Shown in pieces: positions 13,284 through 28,373 of a DNA stretch of 64,000 nucleotides. The DNA comes from Temnothorax longispinosus (taxonomy: Eukaryota; Arthropoda; Insecta; Hymenoptera; Formicidae): contig NC_092363.1 in the NCBI RefSeq assembly GCF_030848805.1, forward strand, positions 15,904,600 through 15,968,599, written 5' to 3'. Each line of letters opens with the position of its first letter. Within the stretch, counting starts at the first letter, position 1. The position numbers and the translations under genes were made by a program. Under the pieces are notes generated by a model. The model ran no database searches, had not been told where the DNA came from, and saw only the letters and a list, made by a program, of their open reading frames with translations.

Positions 13284-16200
13284 GTAAAATTATATTTAAA
13301 AACAACATTTATAGAATATATAAAAGATTCGTTATTATATTTTTATCATAATCATAGTATACAAACGAAGTAAAAATAAAAAATGTAGAAATGTAATTTT
13401 AACTTCTTCAGAAAACTATATAGAAACGTTTTATTTTTTTAAAATAATCTCAAGTTTCGGAAAATAATCTTCTAATATATGAGATGTAAATCCGATGGTA
13501 CTATATGATTGATTAATAAACTTAATGAAAACAAATTTGTCAATGTAGATAAAGAATATAGCGTTTTATTTTTATGTTAATATAAGGTTCCCCACATGTG
13601 GTGTGCACGGTATTGCCGTCACATTGGAGATCGAACAAGACTTTGCCGGTAGCCTTCAAAGTAGTAGCCCTCGGCGAGGTCGGAGATGGTACCCTCGTGA
13701 CCGTTCGGGCTGGAAACGATGAGAATTGCTGCGCGGAACTACGAAATTCTACTGCTCTAATGAAGAACCAGGTCGCCAAATTTAATGATCTTAGGTTCGT
13801 CGGTCGAAGTGGTAGAGGTAAGTCCTACACCGCACAACCTACATTTCCTTATGTAACAATTATTTTAAAGTAATCCTTACCTTAATCTATATAATTACGC
13901 TTTAAATATTAATATGATAAAACACTAGAGAATATATTTTCTCTTTTCTCATTCTTGATATCTTTGTATATTTGCTTTATAAAAATAACTCTCACTGATT
14001 GACGTCGAAAACTTGATCAGTTTTCTGCTGGTTCACCTTCTCTTCCTATCTTAAATCATTCAGACCCCGCTACATTAAGGTGGTGCCCCGACTGATGGCC
14101 TCGTTTTTCCCGTGTCGAAAGCCAAGCACGGGCTACCACCTGGCCCCTCATTCCATCCTCATTTTTAATTCACGCGACAAATATCGTGACCCGGTATCTC
14201 CTCACGACTGCCACCCACTCCATGCCATGTCAGGATAAGAGAGCGCACGCGGAGATTTTTTAATTCCCGGCTCCGCGTTTCAATAATTCAACGTTTCTTT
14301 CGTCCGAGAAAGCGGAACGTAGGGCGACGAGGGGAGAAAAAATTGGGGTCCGAGGTCTCTGAATAATGCTCCCTAATAATCGCAGCCATTACGGACGGTT
14401 AATGCAAACGTTCGCTCCTTGAAGAGGAGCTGAAGTAGGGAGAGGGGGGGGGGAAGAAGCGGCACGAGAGAACCTAGATCGCAGCAGGAAAGGAGCAAAC
14501 TTTCCAACATCCTTTTTTTTCTCTCCCTCGTCTCTCCTTTTTCCACGTATAGGAGTCGAGGTAGAGAATCGGAAGATACGAATAACGAGGCGTCCTTTAA
14601 TTCCTTTAATTCGACCGAGTTGCACCACCGTTCTTTTCGTCCGCCTTCTCCCGTCGCTCTCCCTTTTCTCATCTTTTTCCGACGACGTCGAACTTTCGAG
14701 AGAGCAGTCACGGGCGTACCCGGTTAACGAGGGGGTGGTCGACTTGTTTATGGCAAATTGGAAAAGGAAATTGCGGGGTTTGCAATATCGGTGGGTTCCG
14801 CACTACTTTTGTCCGACGGTAGACCCTAAACGGTAGACGGCACTCTCCTCCCTCCCATTGACTTATTTCGACGATTCGTTTGGGGCGCAGAATGATAAAT
14901 TATTATTATTTGTTGTCGTATTTCTGTCTGCATATCAACCTATTTACGAGCGATATCTATTTGAAGCGTCATCCAAACGGCGCAGCGGCGTGTTAGGATA
15001 CCATTGGTCTCATTCCACATTGGCCTCTTCCACTCCAAAAATGGAGAGATCCAAGATACTCGTTATAGAACAATGGAGACCGGGAAACGGTTTCCAGAAT
15101 TTTTTAGCGGGACTCGCGAATAAAGATATCGCGGATATATAGGAAATTGTGGGATGGGATGGCGAAGCGCGAGCGAGAAGGACGGAGTGCGAGGGAGATA
15201 GATGGAGGTAGAGTGGTTGGCTGTAAGCGGCTTTGGTTTCCATGGCAGTAAGCCCTCATTACTGTATTACGGGCAGCCCCTAACTACCGCCGGTATGCAA
15301 CGATTTGCCTCTAGATTCCCTATATGAAAGTGATGCAAGATCGTTCCACGCGCGTATCACAATCGCCGCTGGATTTTTCTTTCCGCATATCTGACGCCAG
15401 CAAATTTCCGTGTTGAGATAAATTTGAATCCTGTCCATCGCAATATGTTTCAAATATACAAGTTGGAAATTATGCGCGCGCGCGCGACAAATGCAATGAA
15501 AGAAAAGAATATTTGAAAAAAGGGGAAAGAAAATTAAGCGCGCTGTGTAAAAGACCAACTATAGAAGAGGTGAAACGTTATTATCTGCAAAAGAAAGGGC
15601 AAACAGATCCTGTTAAATAAATCAAAAATTTATGATGTTTGTTAACGAGTCACGTCGCGCATATCGCGCTGCATAATACCACAACGAGACGAGGAGCCCC
15701 GGATGCATTTTATATACAGATTCCTCACGCGTTCCACTCGCTTTTTTGCCTTCGTTGTTTTGCACGCATCCCGTGCTCGCGCACTACCGACTTTTTCGGC
15801 TGCAAATATTTGTCTCATGCTCGCCCGCGGGCTTTGTCAGGCCAATTTAATATTGCGAATGCGGACGTAGAGAATTGATCGTGGTCGAAATGCGTGACGA
15901 CGTTGATGGGGTGGCGGCCGAAATCCGCGTACGAAGAAAACGAAGAGTAGAGCTTATCTGCTTGCGTAGTTCTTTGTGTCGGTGCAAAATTGCCAGTCAT
16001 ATTCGCCGAACAGCAGATTAGTTTAATAAAGTATAAATTTTTTTAACTCTCAATTTATACGGAACAGAGCTCTTGGAATCTTGGAAATATTTCTAAATAC
16101 ATAATTCTGCATAAAAATAATTTTCTATATAAAAATAACGGATGATGATGAATTTAGCATATCGTCATGTTTTTGGACGAGATACCATTTGTCCAGTTTC

Positions 16201-19200
16201 TCTCGCAGATGCTAGTTGATTGTTTCCCGAGAAATCGTCATTTTTGTTACGGATAAACACGGATAAAGTCGAATGTGAGAAAAACTTGGACGGTGTCAAG
16301 CCGACAAGTTTTTTCCTGACTCGTCGATTCGCTCCGACCCTTTTTAATCGACTATAATCGCTTTCATTCGGTCTTACGCGCTGACCCAAAAGAGGGACCT
16401 CTTCTAGTGCGATGTGTGCGGCTAGCGAGTGTAACGACTACGGTCAGGGGTTACGGGGGTGACGGCGGAATATTATCATACCGGCGCAGGGGCGTATATC
16501 ACTCGGCCACCCCTTTCGCTCCCGACAGGGATTAGCGTCAACCTCCGACTGCTAGGAGTCACGGGCCGTACGGAGACGCGGCTATATATATACGTGTTTC
16601 TCTGCGATGCATTGGTGTTGGGGCGCGGATGAGCGGAGAGCACGGCACGGCGCGGCGCGGTGCGGCGCGACGGGAGAGGGTGGCGACGGGCGTAAAAACG
16701 ACGGGCATAAATACCGGAGTTACCTGTGTTTTATGACGGTCCGGCCGAGGTATAGGCAGGAAGAGAGCGCGAGAATCCGAGGGAAAGCTCCGACTATCGA
16801 CAGCCAGATCCTGACCGATGTCCTGGCGCAATGGATCCCCGTCTCGCCCGTAGAGCCGCCTCCGCTCTCCGTTCTCCGTTCTCCGTTCTCTCTTTTTCTC
16901 CCTTCTCGTGGAAGGAGGACTCGTTTTAGATTCGCCACCGCATGGCAAGCGTTGCAACATACGAGCTCGAGTCTGCCGCTGTCACGAATGCAGATCCGAA
17001 TCTTCGATATCTCCTTTATGAGTCGAAAGAAAAACGCGTGGTTCGAATATATCGAACCTTTGATCATTATTATCACACTATAGAGTGCTTCTAAATTGCC
17101 AAGATTTTACTGCGTGCAGCGATATTACTTGCCAAACAAAATAATATGTTCTCAGTTGATTAAAACTATAAACAAATAATTATTATTTTATGTAAAACAG
17201 CACAAAATTCTTTCATGATAACGGAACTGCGAGAAGCTATTCGTGGAAGCTGCCGTGAAGAGTTTCGTACGAGACGAAAATGATTTAATAAGTCGTAAAG
17301 GTCCGTCGTCGTTGAAAAGGGTCGACGTTCGTTTTCATCGACCTTTTAAAATAGCGGATCTCTGTTCGGTCGACCGAACAGCTGTTGCAATCATTTGCCC
17401 CTGCATCGGCAATACTTTGCTTTGAAGCGTGTCCAATCCACTAAAAAGTTCCCCTCGATTTACTAATCTCCCGAATTATAACGAGGCCACAGGCACTTCA
17501 TTAGTAACTTTCACCTAAAAAAATCTGCTGAATAACAAATAAAAGCGTCTTTTTTCAAAAAATAATAATTGATGTAAAACAATTATGGTTTCATCCAGTT
17601 TTCTAATAGATTCACTTGAAGCTTTAACAGACGTCAACGTTTCAAAATAAATCTAATTTTGAAATACGAAAATTAATTTCCGGTGACAACGATAAACAAT
17701 TCCCTAAAGAAAGACTATAACTTCCAACGTCAGAAGATATTTTAGCGTTTTCAAGAATCCGAATACGCCAGTTTTAAATCTGCGAGAGCGGTTGGCAAAT
17801 CTCGCCAGCGACCATCTCGCGGCGACGTTTTTTGCCAATTAAAAATTAAAAAATCCATCCCTCGGTCAAGTAAGGGATCGCGGAAGGGACTGCAAGGGCG
17901 CGAGGGGAGTCGAGGAACGCACGGTCCTATGGCGGATGACTGCGCCGAGATTTTCTACCGATTAAACATTATTTTCCGCTCTGGTCTGTAGTATGAGTCG
18001 CATACGTACGTACATATCCGTTTCTTTCACATATATTAATTCCACGTTTCCCTACTTTATTTTCTCGATATTTTTCGCTCCTCATTCCGTCGCGCCAACA
18101 GCAAGGCAGGCTTTTGCAAACGCTTCAATGACCGCTCGCCCGGTCGCGCCGTCGCATCTAAAAGTCGTTATGCTCGACGTTGCGATTATTGCCAGTGGGA
18201 ATTGATCCTGACAGAAATTTATTCTGCTGCAAGATTCCGGCGAAATCATCGCGGAACAATCACCAAACATATTTATACGATGACGCTTTCTTCTTGCAAT
18301 CAATGATCTATTTTCAACAATAACGCCGTACCGTCAAAAAATTGATAAAAATACAAATTATTAGTATTTATAATCAAATTCATAATAACCAATTTTTAAT
18401 CCTAATTCCCAATATTTGTTTAAGACTGAACGAATGCGCGTGTGAAATAAAGATAAAAAAGAATTTCCTTTCAAACATGTCACGGCGGCACACGCTCAGC
18501 CTCGTTTACCATGATTCGGGTAGTCAAAACGTCAGAATCTTAAAACACGACAAACACTCCGAAATAACGATCCGAGCAACCCTCACACTCGCACTCGCTT
18601 CACCGGCAAACATGGGGAGTTTTTAACACTGCATGATCTCTGAGTAAACTTAGGGTAAACGCCAGCATTCTCGTGTCTTCTAGCACAATTTTTGTCGTGT
18701 AAGTGAACGCGAGCCAACTTTGCCCGAATTAACTTCTCAGCCGATTCGTTTGAACTCATCCGAAGGATATCTGAGAACATTTTGCGTTCTTGCAAAAACT
18801 TAAAACTGGACGCATCCCAGTTACAATCAATCGCCTTATGCAAGAATTGCATACCCGCATTTATCCTTTCAACTTTAGATAGTAAATTTTAAACTCTAAA
18901 TTTAAGAAATGCTAATACAGGATATTGCCGCGCAAAAATAGCGAGCCCTTCAGTAATCTTTCGAAAAAGTCCAGTATGACGAAAAATTCTACATCCCACT
19001 CGGACATCATAATCTTTATGGATCCTCTCAATCGCGTCTGCGACCAGGCAATATTTTGTTGGATAAAAGTGACGTACGATGCGTGTGGATTAGTAATTTT
19101 TTCAAACTTGTTTGCGAGTACAAAGGATGCTAGAATGAGTAAAATCCTCGGTACATAAAGAAGCGCTTAAAGCAAGAAAGCGGCCAAAAAAGTTTTGCAC

Positions 19201-22200
19201 AATGTTTTCCAATCTCATAAATCGCGTGGTAAATCAGAATCAATTTTGTTGCAATCGGATTATTGCAAAACTTCTAAGACTGAGAAAGCCATTTTCACGT
19301 GCAATTGACCACCATGAATCATTCGTGTACAACCGATGAATTAGAATCTCGCTAGACGTAGATAAGTCGGGGAAGAGGGGAAGAGGGGAGAGTGTTGTAG
19401 ACCCCGAAGGGTAGATCGTTCTTCCAGCGAGTTACACATAATGCCTCATAAACACCCTCAAAATGCCTGCCATCACCCCTGCCATCACATTGCCGTCGCC
19501 CTCTCGCGCCTGACACCACGTTGGCAATAAACTTCGGTCTCGTTAACTCTCAGCCACGAAATCTCTCCAACGAAATCTTTCACACCCATCGTGAGACACG
19601 TGAGTTTCGATACATCGTTTTCACATTAAAGATGTGTAGTATTTAAATACGTATGACAAATCACTTATTACTTGGAAAATTGATTTTTTAGGAGAAACGA
19701 AAGAAATATAAGATCGAGATCACCTAATATCTTGATATGAAACAGAATACGAGAAAATCAGTTCTGATAGGACTTTGGATGTTTGGATAGACATCGTGAA
19801 ACAACATTAGCGCGAAAATAGCGGCCAATCACCGCGCGACGCAAAAGGGAACGCGCTGGAAATGGCACGGCTCCCTTGGCGAAGTTTAAGTCCGGTATTT
19901 CGCCCAGCGACGGGCGGTAAGCCGGTTAAATGTCGTGGTTCACCGTAAAAACGCGGTCGTTTACCGGGGGCCAGCCGCGCCACCATAAAATAAAACTACC
20001 CGACCACGCGCGTGTACATACTATACATACCGGCCGCACTTGGCGACGCCATTATAAGCTGTATAACTTTATTGTCGCGGAGCGCGGAAAAGCGCGTAAA
20101 TGCCCCGCTTTGCCCTGCATATATTTCGTCGCTGCTATTTTCTTCGTTTGGTATTGCAATGCGACGCGACGAGATGGCTGGCCGCCCCCGTGTTTTATTT
20201 CGCGTACGCGCGATTACCGGGACCGAGTTCGATGCGTCGAACGCGTGACGAATTCCATGCGACGCGCGCGTCATCGATTGAAATATTTGTGCCGAAAACA
20301 TCGAAATTTAGTAAACGGCCCGGCCAGTTACGAGTCGCGCTTCATCTGCGCGTTTGCCAATATTGTTCCAGGTCATCGACGGACTTGGAGAACGAAAAAC
20401 GCTAACGTGCGAAAAACATATTAACACACGCATACGAAATATTGAAATTATAAAAATCAGAATCTGTACTTCAATGTATCGTAACTTCAATGTGACCGAT
20501 GAAATATGTAATCATGAGAAAGTATATCGTTGAAAAAAAAATAAATAAAATACAAATATGTACATTATACTTAAAAACTATTGAAATAATAAAAATAACA
20601 ATATAAAGTTCACAAGACAGTACAATTATTATACAGTATTGTAAATATATGTTGTTAAAAGCAATATTTCAAGATCGGGCAAATTATCGTCTCAAAATTT
20701 CGAAGGGGAGGATATCTCATCTATCGAACTACCGAATGTTGTTGAAAGATAAAACAACGAAATCGCGCGTGACGGGAGACTGCGTATTTTAGGGGGTCGC
20801 GTTTAGCGCCGGGAACATTAACATATTCCAGCCTATACGGGAACAAACATCGACGCACTGGCGTCACTCGTTCACCCCTTACTTCCGGCACATTTGTGTT
20901 TTGTTTCCAGCGAGCGCACCGCGCGCGCATTGCCGTTTTGCTCGTGCATGCCGTCGAGCACATATCCTTCGCGATAGCAACGGATTAAATCTGCCAAGAA
21001 ATTTCAATTCAATCAATCGCGATAGCTGCCAGCCCCAAACCGTTCGTGTATTAATTCGATGAATACATAAAGTGGCGGTCATCATTACGTAAACGCTTGT
21101 AAAATACATTTGTTTCACTTCAACATGCAAATGTAGATAGAGTATTTGGTTAAACGTTAAACAATGCAGAATATAAATTGCGAAAGCGAATGCAATTCAT
21201 GAGATTGTGCGTCCTGAGAATATTTCTTTTCGTGGTCGGCGAATTGGATATGAATAATAGAGTCTACGAAAACCAAGGAGCGCGGAATCAACCGTGTCTT
21301 TATGGTTTTTGATCTGGCAACGGAGCCAAAGCACGATATGCTACATCGTCCCATTGGGAAAAACTCGTCTCTCGTTTTACCGCCAGGGGATAATTCTTTC
21401 TCATCTCATTCTTTCTCCCAACATCTCTGTGTTGATTTTTGTTTCAGGGAAAAGCTTCACCTTGACGATCATGCTGCAGACATCGCCGCCGCAAGTGGCC
21501 ACCTTGTCGAAGGCGATCAAGGTAACTGTAGACGGTCCAAGGGAACCGCGATCGAAGACAAGTGAGTACAACGTTATCTACCGAGGATAATAACTTTTTC
21601 CTAAAGTCGAGCTATGTCTATATGTGTGTAGAAAAAGTTAATTAAGAATCTTAATTAAGTAAGCAAACCGACGAATATTATTCGACGGGAAAGATGCACG
21701 ATCGCGCACTGTCGCGATTTATCATCGAATAGCACGACGACAATTCATGAATTCATCCCACGTTGTAGGACACCAGGCCTTTCATCCCTTTCACTTCGGA
21801 CCTCGTCCATTCCCCTTCGGACACCCACAGGACCCGTTGGGATTCAAACTGTCGGGTAAGTCGGTACTCTCTAATCAAAGACACACGCGCGGCCTCCATC
21901 ATCTTCGTCGCGACGAATTTGCGCGGATACCTGGTTCCAATGAGGCTCACCTTCAGCCTCTCGGCACGTCTCCCCGTCGATAGATAACTAAGTTTACAAC
22001 CCCGTGCCGTGCTCCTCCCGAGAGGAGAGCAACTGCGGCAACTTCGGCGGGCCAGGGTCGACGCCCTCTTCTCGCGCGCTAGCTTCGTGGCTGCGAAGGG
22101 TGTCAAAATTGAGCGTCGGCAGGCACCGACTCAAAATTGAGTTTTGCCACCGGCCTCTAAGTGAAGAAGACTCTGATTAAGCCCCGGGCGCGAACTCTGC

Positions 22201-25200
22201 CTTTTCGTTTCGAGGAAGCCGCTCGGTCCCTGCTTACGGAGAAGTCACGAATAAACTTTAGCTCCCTTAACTTTGCCATCGAGTGGCTTACGACGCGGTA
22301 AAATACCTCACCAACTTAAACGATCAAGTTGAAGCATTTTTTTTTCTTTTTTACTTTTAATATCACAATTTTGATATTTGCAGTACTATTCGTAAAAAAT
22401 GTTTTCTTTCATAAAATATTTCATTAAATAAATAAATAACGAAATATTGCTGCGGATTGTTTTTAGCGAGTACTCAATCAGTCTTTTTCTCGGAGGGCCG
22501 ATAATGCGTTCGCTGTAATATAAATGATGGTTTAAACGATTTCACCGTCGCCAACGTTTTCAAAAAAGTTTTCAGGTATCCGGCCGGTTCGACAGGACAG
22601 TCGGGTGGCACGAATTCCATTGAAACTCGTTCGAAGCTCCAAATTTTGATGGGACTAGCCCGGAGCAGTGAGGGTCGGGTACTGATACTGGTGCACCGAC
22701 AGTGTATTGTTTCGGCATGATAAGCGGCTTAACGGAGCTTCGCTCCCTCCTATCCCCGAGGCGTACTACGGGATGGCAGTCCTGCCGTCGATTTCTCGCT
22801 GCTACTCCCGTCCTACCCCGCAACCCCGGTCTGCTCAATCAAGAATCAGCCACTACCGCGCCCGGTAGTACGCCGGAGCTTTAACTTTTCTTCTCTTTGC
22901 GTCTCTTGCCATCGCGATTCGATCCACGGATTGTTCTAACATGATTTCTCAACAAATCATTGGCACTCGGACTAAATAATCAGAAAAATCATGCAACATT
23001 TTTAAAATAAATCCCAGGAACTACTAATAGAATAAAAAAAAAAAAAAATTACGTTATGAAAATTTTCACAAGCTCAACTTCGTTGGAATGTCAGAGTTCT
23101 TTGTCAATATTAAAGTATATCAATTCGTTAGAGATATAATGCAAATTATTGACGTACGGTTTTAGCACGTCATCGGATTAATTGTATTCGCACAATTGGG
23201 TCACCTACATTGTTTCGGCTAGGGTGCAAACGGCACTCAACGAATATCGATCGGTTTATTTCGAGTGATGTGCTCGCGAGTTTTTTCAACCCTTTCGCTC
23301 GGGGTTCGCCGGTCGGCTCACAGGTTGCGCCTCCATCCAGTCCAGCAGAGGGTCGGTCAGTCGAGCACCTTTCAAACTTTCAAAGCCACCCAGCCGCTGG
23401 GTATCGCTGACTAGGTAAGGGTGTTCAAGAGGTGGTTTATTAGATATCTGCGCCAGGAGGGTTGATAAGGAGAAAGGGAAGAGCACTATCGAGGGTGTGA
23501 GACGAGTGGCTGGCCGTGCAGGGTTGTTAAGGTGCCCATTGAGGTGTAACTAGGGGGATGTTATTAAATTTCGTTTGGGCCTACCTCGACAGCAGGGACG
23601 AATTTTATGATCTCCCCAAGGGCTTCGTGAGAACGCCGAGGTCCGACGGACGGGCTATGCGTCTTTTCTTCCTTTCGATCTCCGATATCGCTTTCAATTT
23701 CATCTTTTTCATCAATCTCAATATATCGAAATGACATGTTACTCACTTTTACAATGTAATTAATTTTATATTGCACAAGTATCTTTGTCTTGCTTAGAAA
23801 AGCAACATTTACAATTTTTATTACAAAAACATTTTCTTCGATAATCCATGTAATATTTTTCTTATTTTTACTAAAAATCACTTGCATTAATCATAATAGA
23901 TACGTGAAGTATTAAAAATAGAATTATAAATGGCAAAAATTTTGTAATGTTCCAAAAAGCTGTGAAAGGTGAACTATTTCCGGCTTTTCTGCTACAATAA
24001 TATTTAAGAGCTTCACAATACATTCAGGAGCGATCACTAGCAAGCTCAGGGAAAATTAATGTATCCGGCGACAGATACCACACGGTAGATCGTCGCTGAG
24101 ATTGTCCACGAACGAAAACACCCCGATCGCGCGCGTCCCGGGAGGCCGAGCCCGTCGTCTTTGTCAGTCTGGCTAAGGGGATGAAAAATCGCGAGGTGCC
24201 AAGATTCGAGTTAACAAGAACAGCTCGTGCAGCCCCAATCTGCCCTCCCTCTTTCCGCTCTCCCGTGTCAATTAACCGCCTACGAGGGAGAGGCAGGGTG
24301 GTAGAGGAGTTGAGGAGAGAACCGGAAAAATCGCGACCCCTGTTTCAATAAGGTGGCCTTTACCTCATTTGGGGGAGATTGTTAGGAACGCTCAGTTTAA
24401 AACTGTCGCTTCGTTTCTGGATCGTTTTGCAGTAAATTCGCGACTTTCTTTAAAGCGGATCTCTCTTCTTATCGAACATATAATTTGCGACCAACAATTA
24501 TCATAAGTGTAAAAATTTTATTCTATATACTGTATTACTGAGACTTTTATTTTATGCATATATATATATCGCTATTATAATACTACTGCTATAACTCTAA
24601 ATGTGAAAATAACGTAAATCTTATTGACTGCTAGATTGGCCTAATCGCGACAAGTTCTATCGCGGTCTGCTACGATCGTCAGATTATATTCCTCTTCCAA
24701 ACTTGGGTACCATCGTACTTGATTTACGATGCGACGCGTTTAAAGGGCTCTTTCACGTATACGGAAAACCGTACGCGGCGGCGGCAACCCTTCGGGCGTG
24801 CGGTCCTTAAAGGGAACCTTTTTAAGGGTTGTTCCTGTCCACCCCCGTGTCGAATCACTGCGGATCCTTTAAATTCGCGTCACATTTCACCCCCTCAGTG
24901 CGTCTTGCAAGGGCGTCTCGGGGTGTTCCGTCTTTTAATCAGGTCCGGCTACCGGGACCTTTCTCTGGAAGCGACGGTAACTAATGACGCTCTCTCTAGC
25001 CTCAGTCTCATCTCTCATCTCCTTTCCTATCGTCGAAAATCCACCGAGCCTAAGAGATAGAAACCCGATAGCGTCTCGCGATATATTCTCGAAATCGATC
25101 TATCTCAATCCGATTTCTCTTCAACACTATTCTACATTTATGTGATGTCATGGGATCAAATCCACACAGGCTGATACGCGCAGCTATTAAACTTAATTTT

Positions 25201-28200
25201 TTAAAACGCTTTGTTAATAATGATTATAAAAAACTTACGTACAAGTAGCAAAGTTTTAATTATTAAATGAAAGAAGTGCTATGTGTGTTGATAAAATTAT
25301 TCTTTTTAATTTACATGATCAATTGTAAAACAGCAGCTTAATAAAATTATATAATTTTTTAGCGCACCCATTGAATCAATTATTACACAATTAATGATGA
25401 TAAATCAACATTAAAATTAAAATTATTTATATAATCATGGAACATAATAAATGATAAGAATGAAAATTTATGCACCACTGAGAATTGCCAATTTCTTAAA
25501 AGATTCGTCATTTTTGCACTCTTTCTCAACTTCAAAGAGAAAATCTCGCGACAGCAGGATAAAGATAGAGTAGAAGGGAGAGAGAGAGATAGCAATTTTC
25601 TCGTCCTTTCTCGAAATATCTCCTCGTAGAGCTTAGATCGGTGCCAGGGACCTTTCCAGGGTGGCATTTTAGGGGTTGCTGCGACGCGATAATGAGAACG
25701 GGCGCAAAGGGTGGGTGTGCAAAGACATCCAACCAGCAGTAGCTAGAGGATAGAACACGGGGTGGAAAGAGGAACGACGAACGAGTTGGAGAGAGTAACA
25801 GAGAGGAAACGAAGAGGTTGTGGAAAGGGGAGGAGATCGAGCTCCGCAAGGGTTAACGCCTTAGCAGCAAGAAGGGCGTTTTTAACGCCTGTTTTGCATA
25901 GATTTGAATAGATAAGACAGACAGGAAAATACGCGAATTAATTTATTATGTATCTCAGAGTGGTGAGATCAAGGAGGTTTAAGGCGAAGAACTTGAAAGA
26001 CTTCCCTCTTCGTTCACAAGCTGCGTGACAATTTTCAAATCAATGTCTCTAAAACATTTCTTAAGTTTCATCGCTGCAAACCCACGCGTAAAAGTTAAGA
26101 CGTCGAACATTCAAGACAGTTTATAAGATACGATCCGTTTATAAGATATAATCTACGCGATTTAATTTTAGGCTCAAAAAAACGATATTATAATAGTAAT
26201 TTAGTGAGCGAGTGAAAAGTGTAGTCGAAATTTGAAATCGTGTCGCGCCAACGAGTTCTGTAATCGACGTGACCAAATTTAATTCACCCCGCGGGTGGCT
26301 CGGCGGCGAAACGTATATAAAGCTACGCTTAAAAGCTCATATTACACGTGACGTCACATTACCGCATCTCGGGAACGGCGCGACCAAAGTACGTAGCACA
26401 TTTTGAGCACGCTGCTCGATAATACATCATCCCTTAAAGCCCCCGATGGAAGGCACACGCAAAGGCAACTAACCCTAGGGCCGTAACGTTTAAGCTTAAC
26501 ATTTCTCACCCCTTAAAGGGTAGCAGCGGCTCCTTGAACCCTTTCAGCCTCGCGTCTCCCGCGCTCTGTCTCCCTCGCTCCTCTCACTCTTTCCCAGATC
26601 TCGCCGGGTCCCACCCCTCATTAGTCTTCATTTGTTTTCGGAATTATCGCCCGCCAGCCGAACCCAACCCGGCACGCGAGTTCCGTCGAAAGAGGGTGCA
26701 CGGCATTTTCGAGGTTTATTAAATTGAAAATATGTTACATCCGTTCTAAAAAGGATGCATGTCGTGTCGAATGTTTTTACTTCATGCAAAATTGACAAAG
26801 CTGTTTTCGGTAAAGAGAGAGAGAGAAAGAGAGAGAGAAGTTTCTAAATATCCTTTATATATCAAACATTTTTTCGAAAAAAATTTATATTATCTTAGTA
26901 ATTATAGAAAGCCCATCATAATTGTTACAATTATTAAATCATATCTCCTTGTGTAATTTTGTCACACAAATGTTTCACCATTGCGATATAGTCAATAAAA
27001 TCCAACCTTTATTCAAACTTTATCGAAGATACTGGTGAAAAATTTTATTTTTAAGGTGACAATCTGATTAACAAACAAGAAACTGATTGTCAGTTATCGA
27101 ACAATGTTCGCACAATGCTTCCGTCATCTAATAAGAATCCGGGTGTCTGGAGAGCTTACCGAAGCGGTTCTTATTCATGCACCTGCCAACAGAAGCCGTC
27201 CGTTGGCCTCCGTAAGCTCGGTGGCAGCGGTGCTTTCGCGCGTCTCTTATCGTTTTCTTAATCCCCCTCATAAAGCAGGAGGGCTACGAGCTCTCACACG
27301 GCTAGTCCGTTCAGTGTGCCACGCCGGTGTGGTAGAACGCGAGATAGCGGTGTCCTCCCTGGCGAGCGCGCGCGGCTTAAAGAGAGCTTAAAAATCACCC
27401 CTTCGACCCCTACCGAGCTTTTTCACATCCCACCACCCGTCGCAGCGCGACTGGTGGGAGCGTACGAGCAACCAATGGGGCGATCTGCGCGTCTTTATGG
27501 TCACGCCCTCGTGCCAGTGACCGGACAATTCTCCCCGCTCCGTCGAAGCAAATTTCCCCTGTTTGCCACCCCGCCGGAACTCCTACCCCCGTCGTACACG
27601 GTGGCTTCGCGGCAGCCTTCACGGAATTTTTAAACTGCCCCGCACAGATGACGGCATAATCTGTTATTGATCAAGGTCTTTCGAAAAACCGATACCACGT
27701 TGATGATCACGGTGCTTACTTCTTGCATCGTTCTTCTTGCACCGCGACGTGCCGAAAATCAATCACGTTACGCGTTACTTACTCATTATGTAAATCAAAA
27801 GAAATGGAATTTTCTTTTCATAATCTTTCGATAATCCAGGTAATCTTTGTGAAACAAATACGTTTTGCTTGTAAAAACATGATGAAAATCAAGTTATTGT
27901 TTTATAAATAAATACGCAGTAAGAGCAGTGATGCGACTTATGTCAGTTGGTTTGTCCAACCGATCACCCTTGAACGAACTTTTTGATGTCATAAATTTAA
28001 TTGCATTCAAACACATGCTTGTGCGGCCGCGCGATATTGGCTATTATCGAAAAAAAGGTGATCGATCGTCTCTGCATTCTCTGTTGGATAAATTTAACTG
28101 TCCATCCACGTCAAAACCGCCTCTACGTCAAAGGGATGCGTTTCTACGACTCCAACTGTCAGTCGATCATCGTTTACCTGCCAAAAATTATACAACGCCA

Positions 28201-28334
28201 CCGTGATGCCCAGAAATATGTTACGTCTTGTCACAAAACGATCGTATCAGTCACTTTCAGATGCTGTCGTCTACATTGCGTTACTCAGTTCTAAAAAATC
28301 GTATTCTATTGTGTGTATATATATATATATATAT

Positions 28335-28373
<39 letters not shown>

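Noticed and set aside
13818..13873. Extension of the exon 2 frame past the donor
   Set aside because: The RGKS match is produced by the splice donor itself; after it the peptide no longer fits the Runt domain, whereas exon 3 continues it exactly.
17041..17058. GTTCGAATATATCGAAC inverted repeat, resembling a tRNA T-arm
   Set aside because: No acceptor, D or anticodon arms can be found around it; it is just a short palindrome.
22478..22491. TCAGTCTTTTTCTC, identical to the start of insect miR-14 as I remember it
   Set aside because: The rest of the mature sequence does not match and no complementary arm lies within 60 bases on either side, so there is no hairpin precursor.
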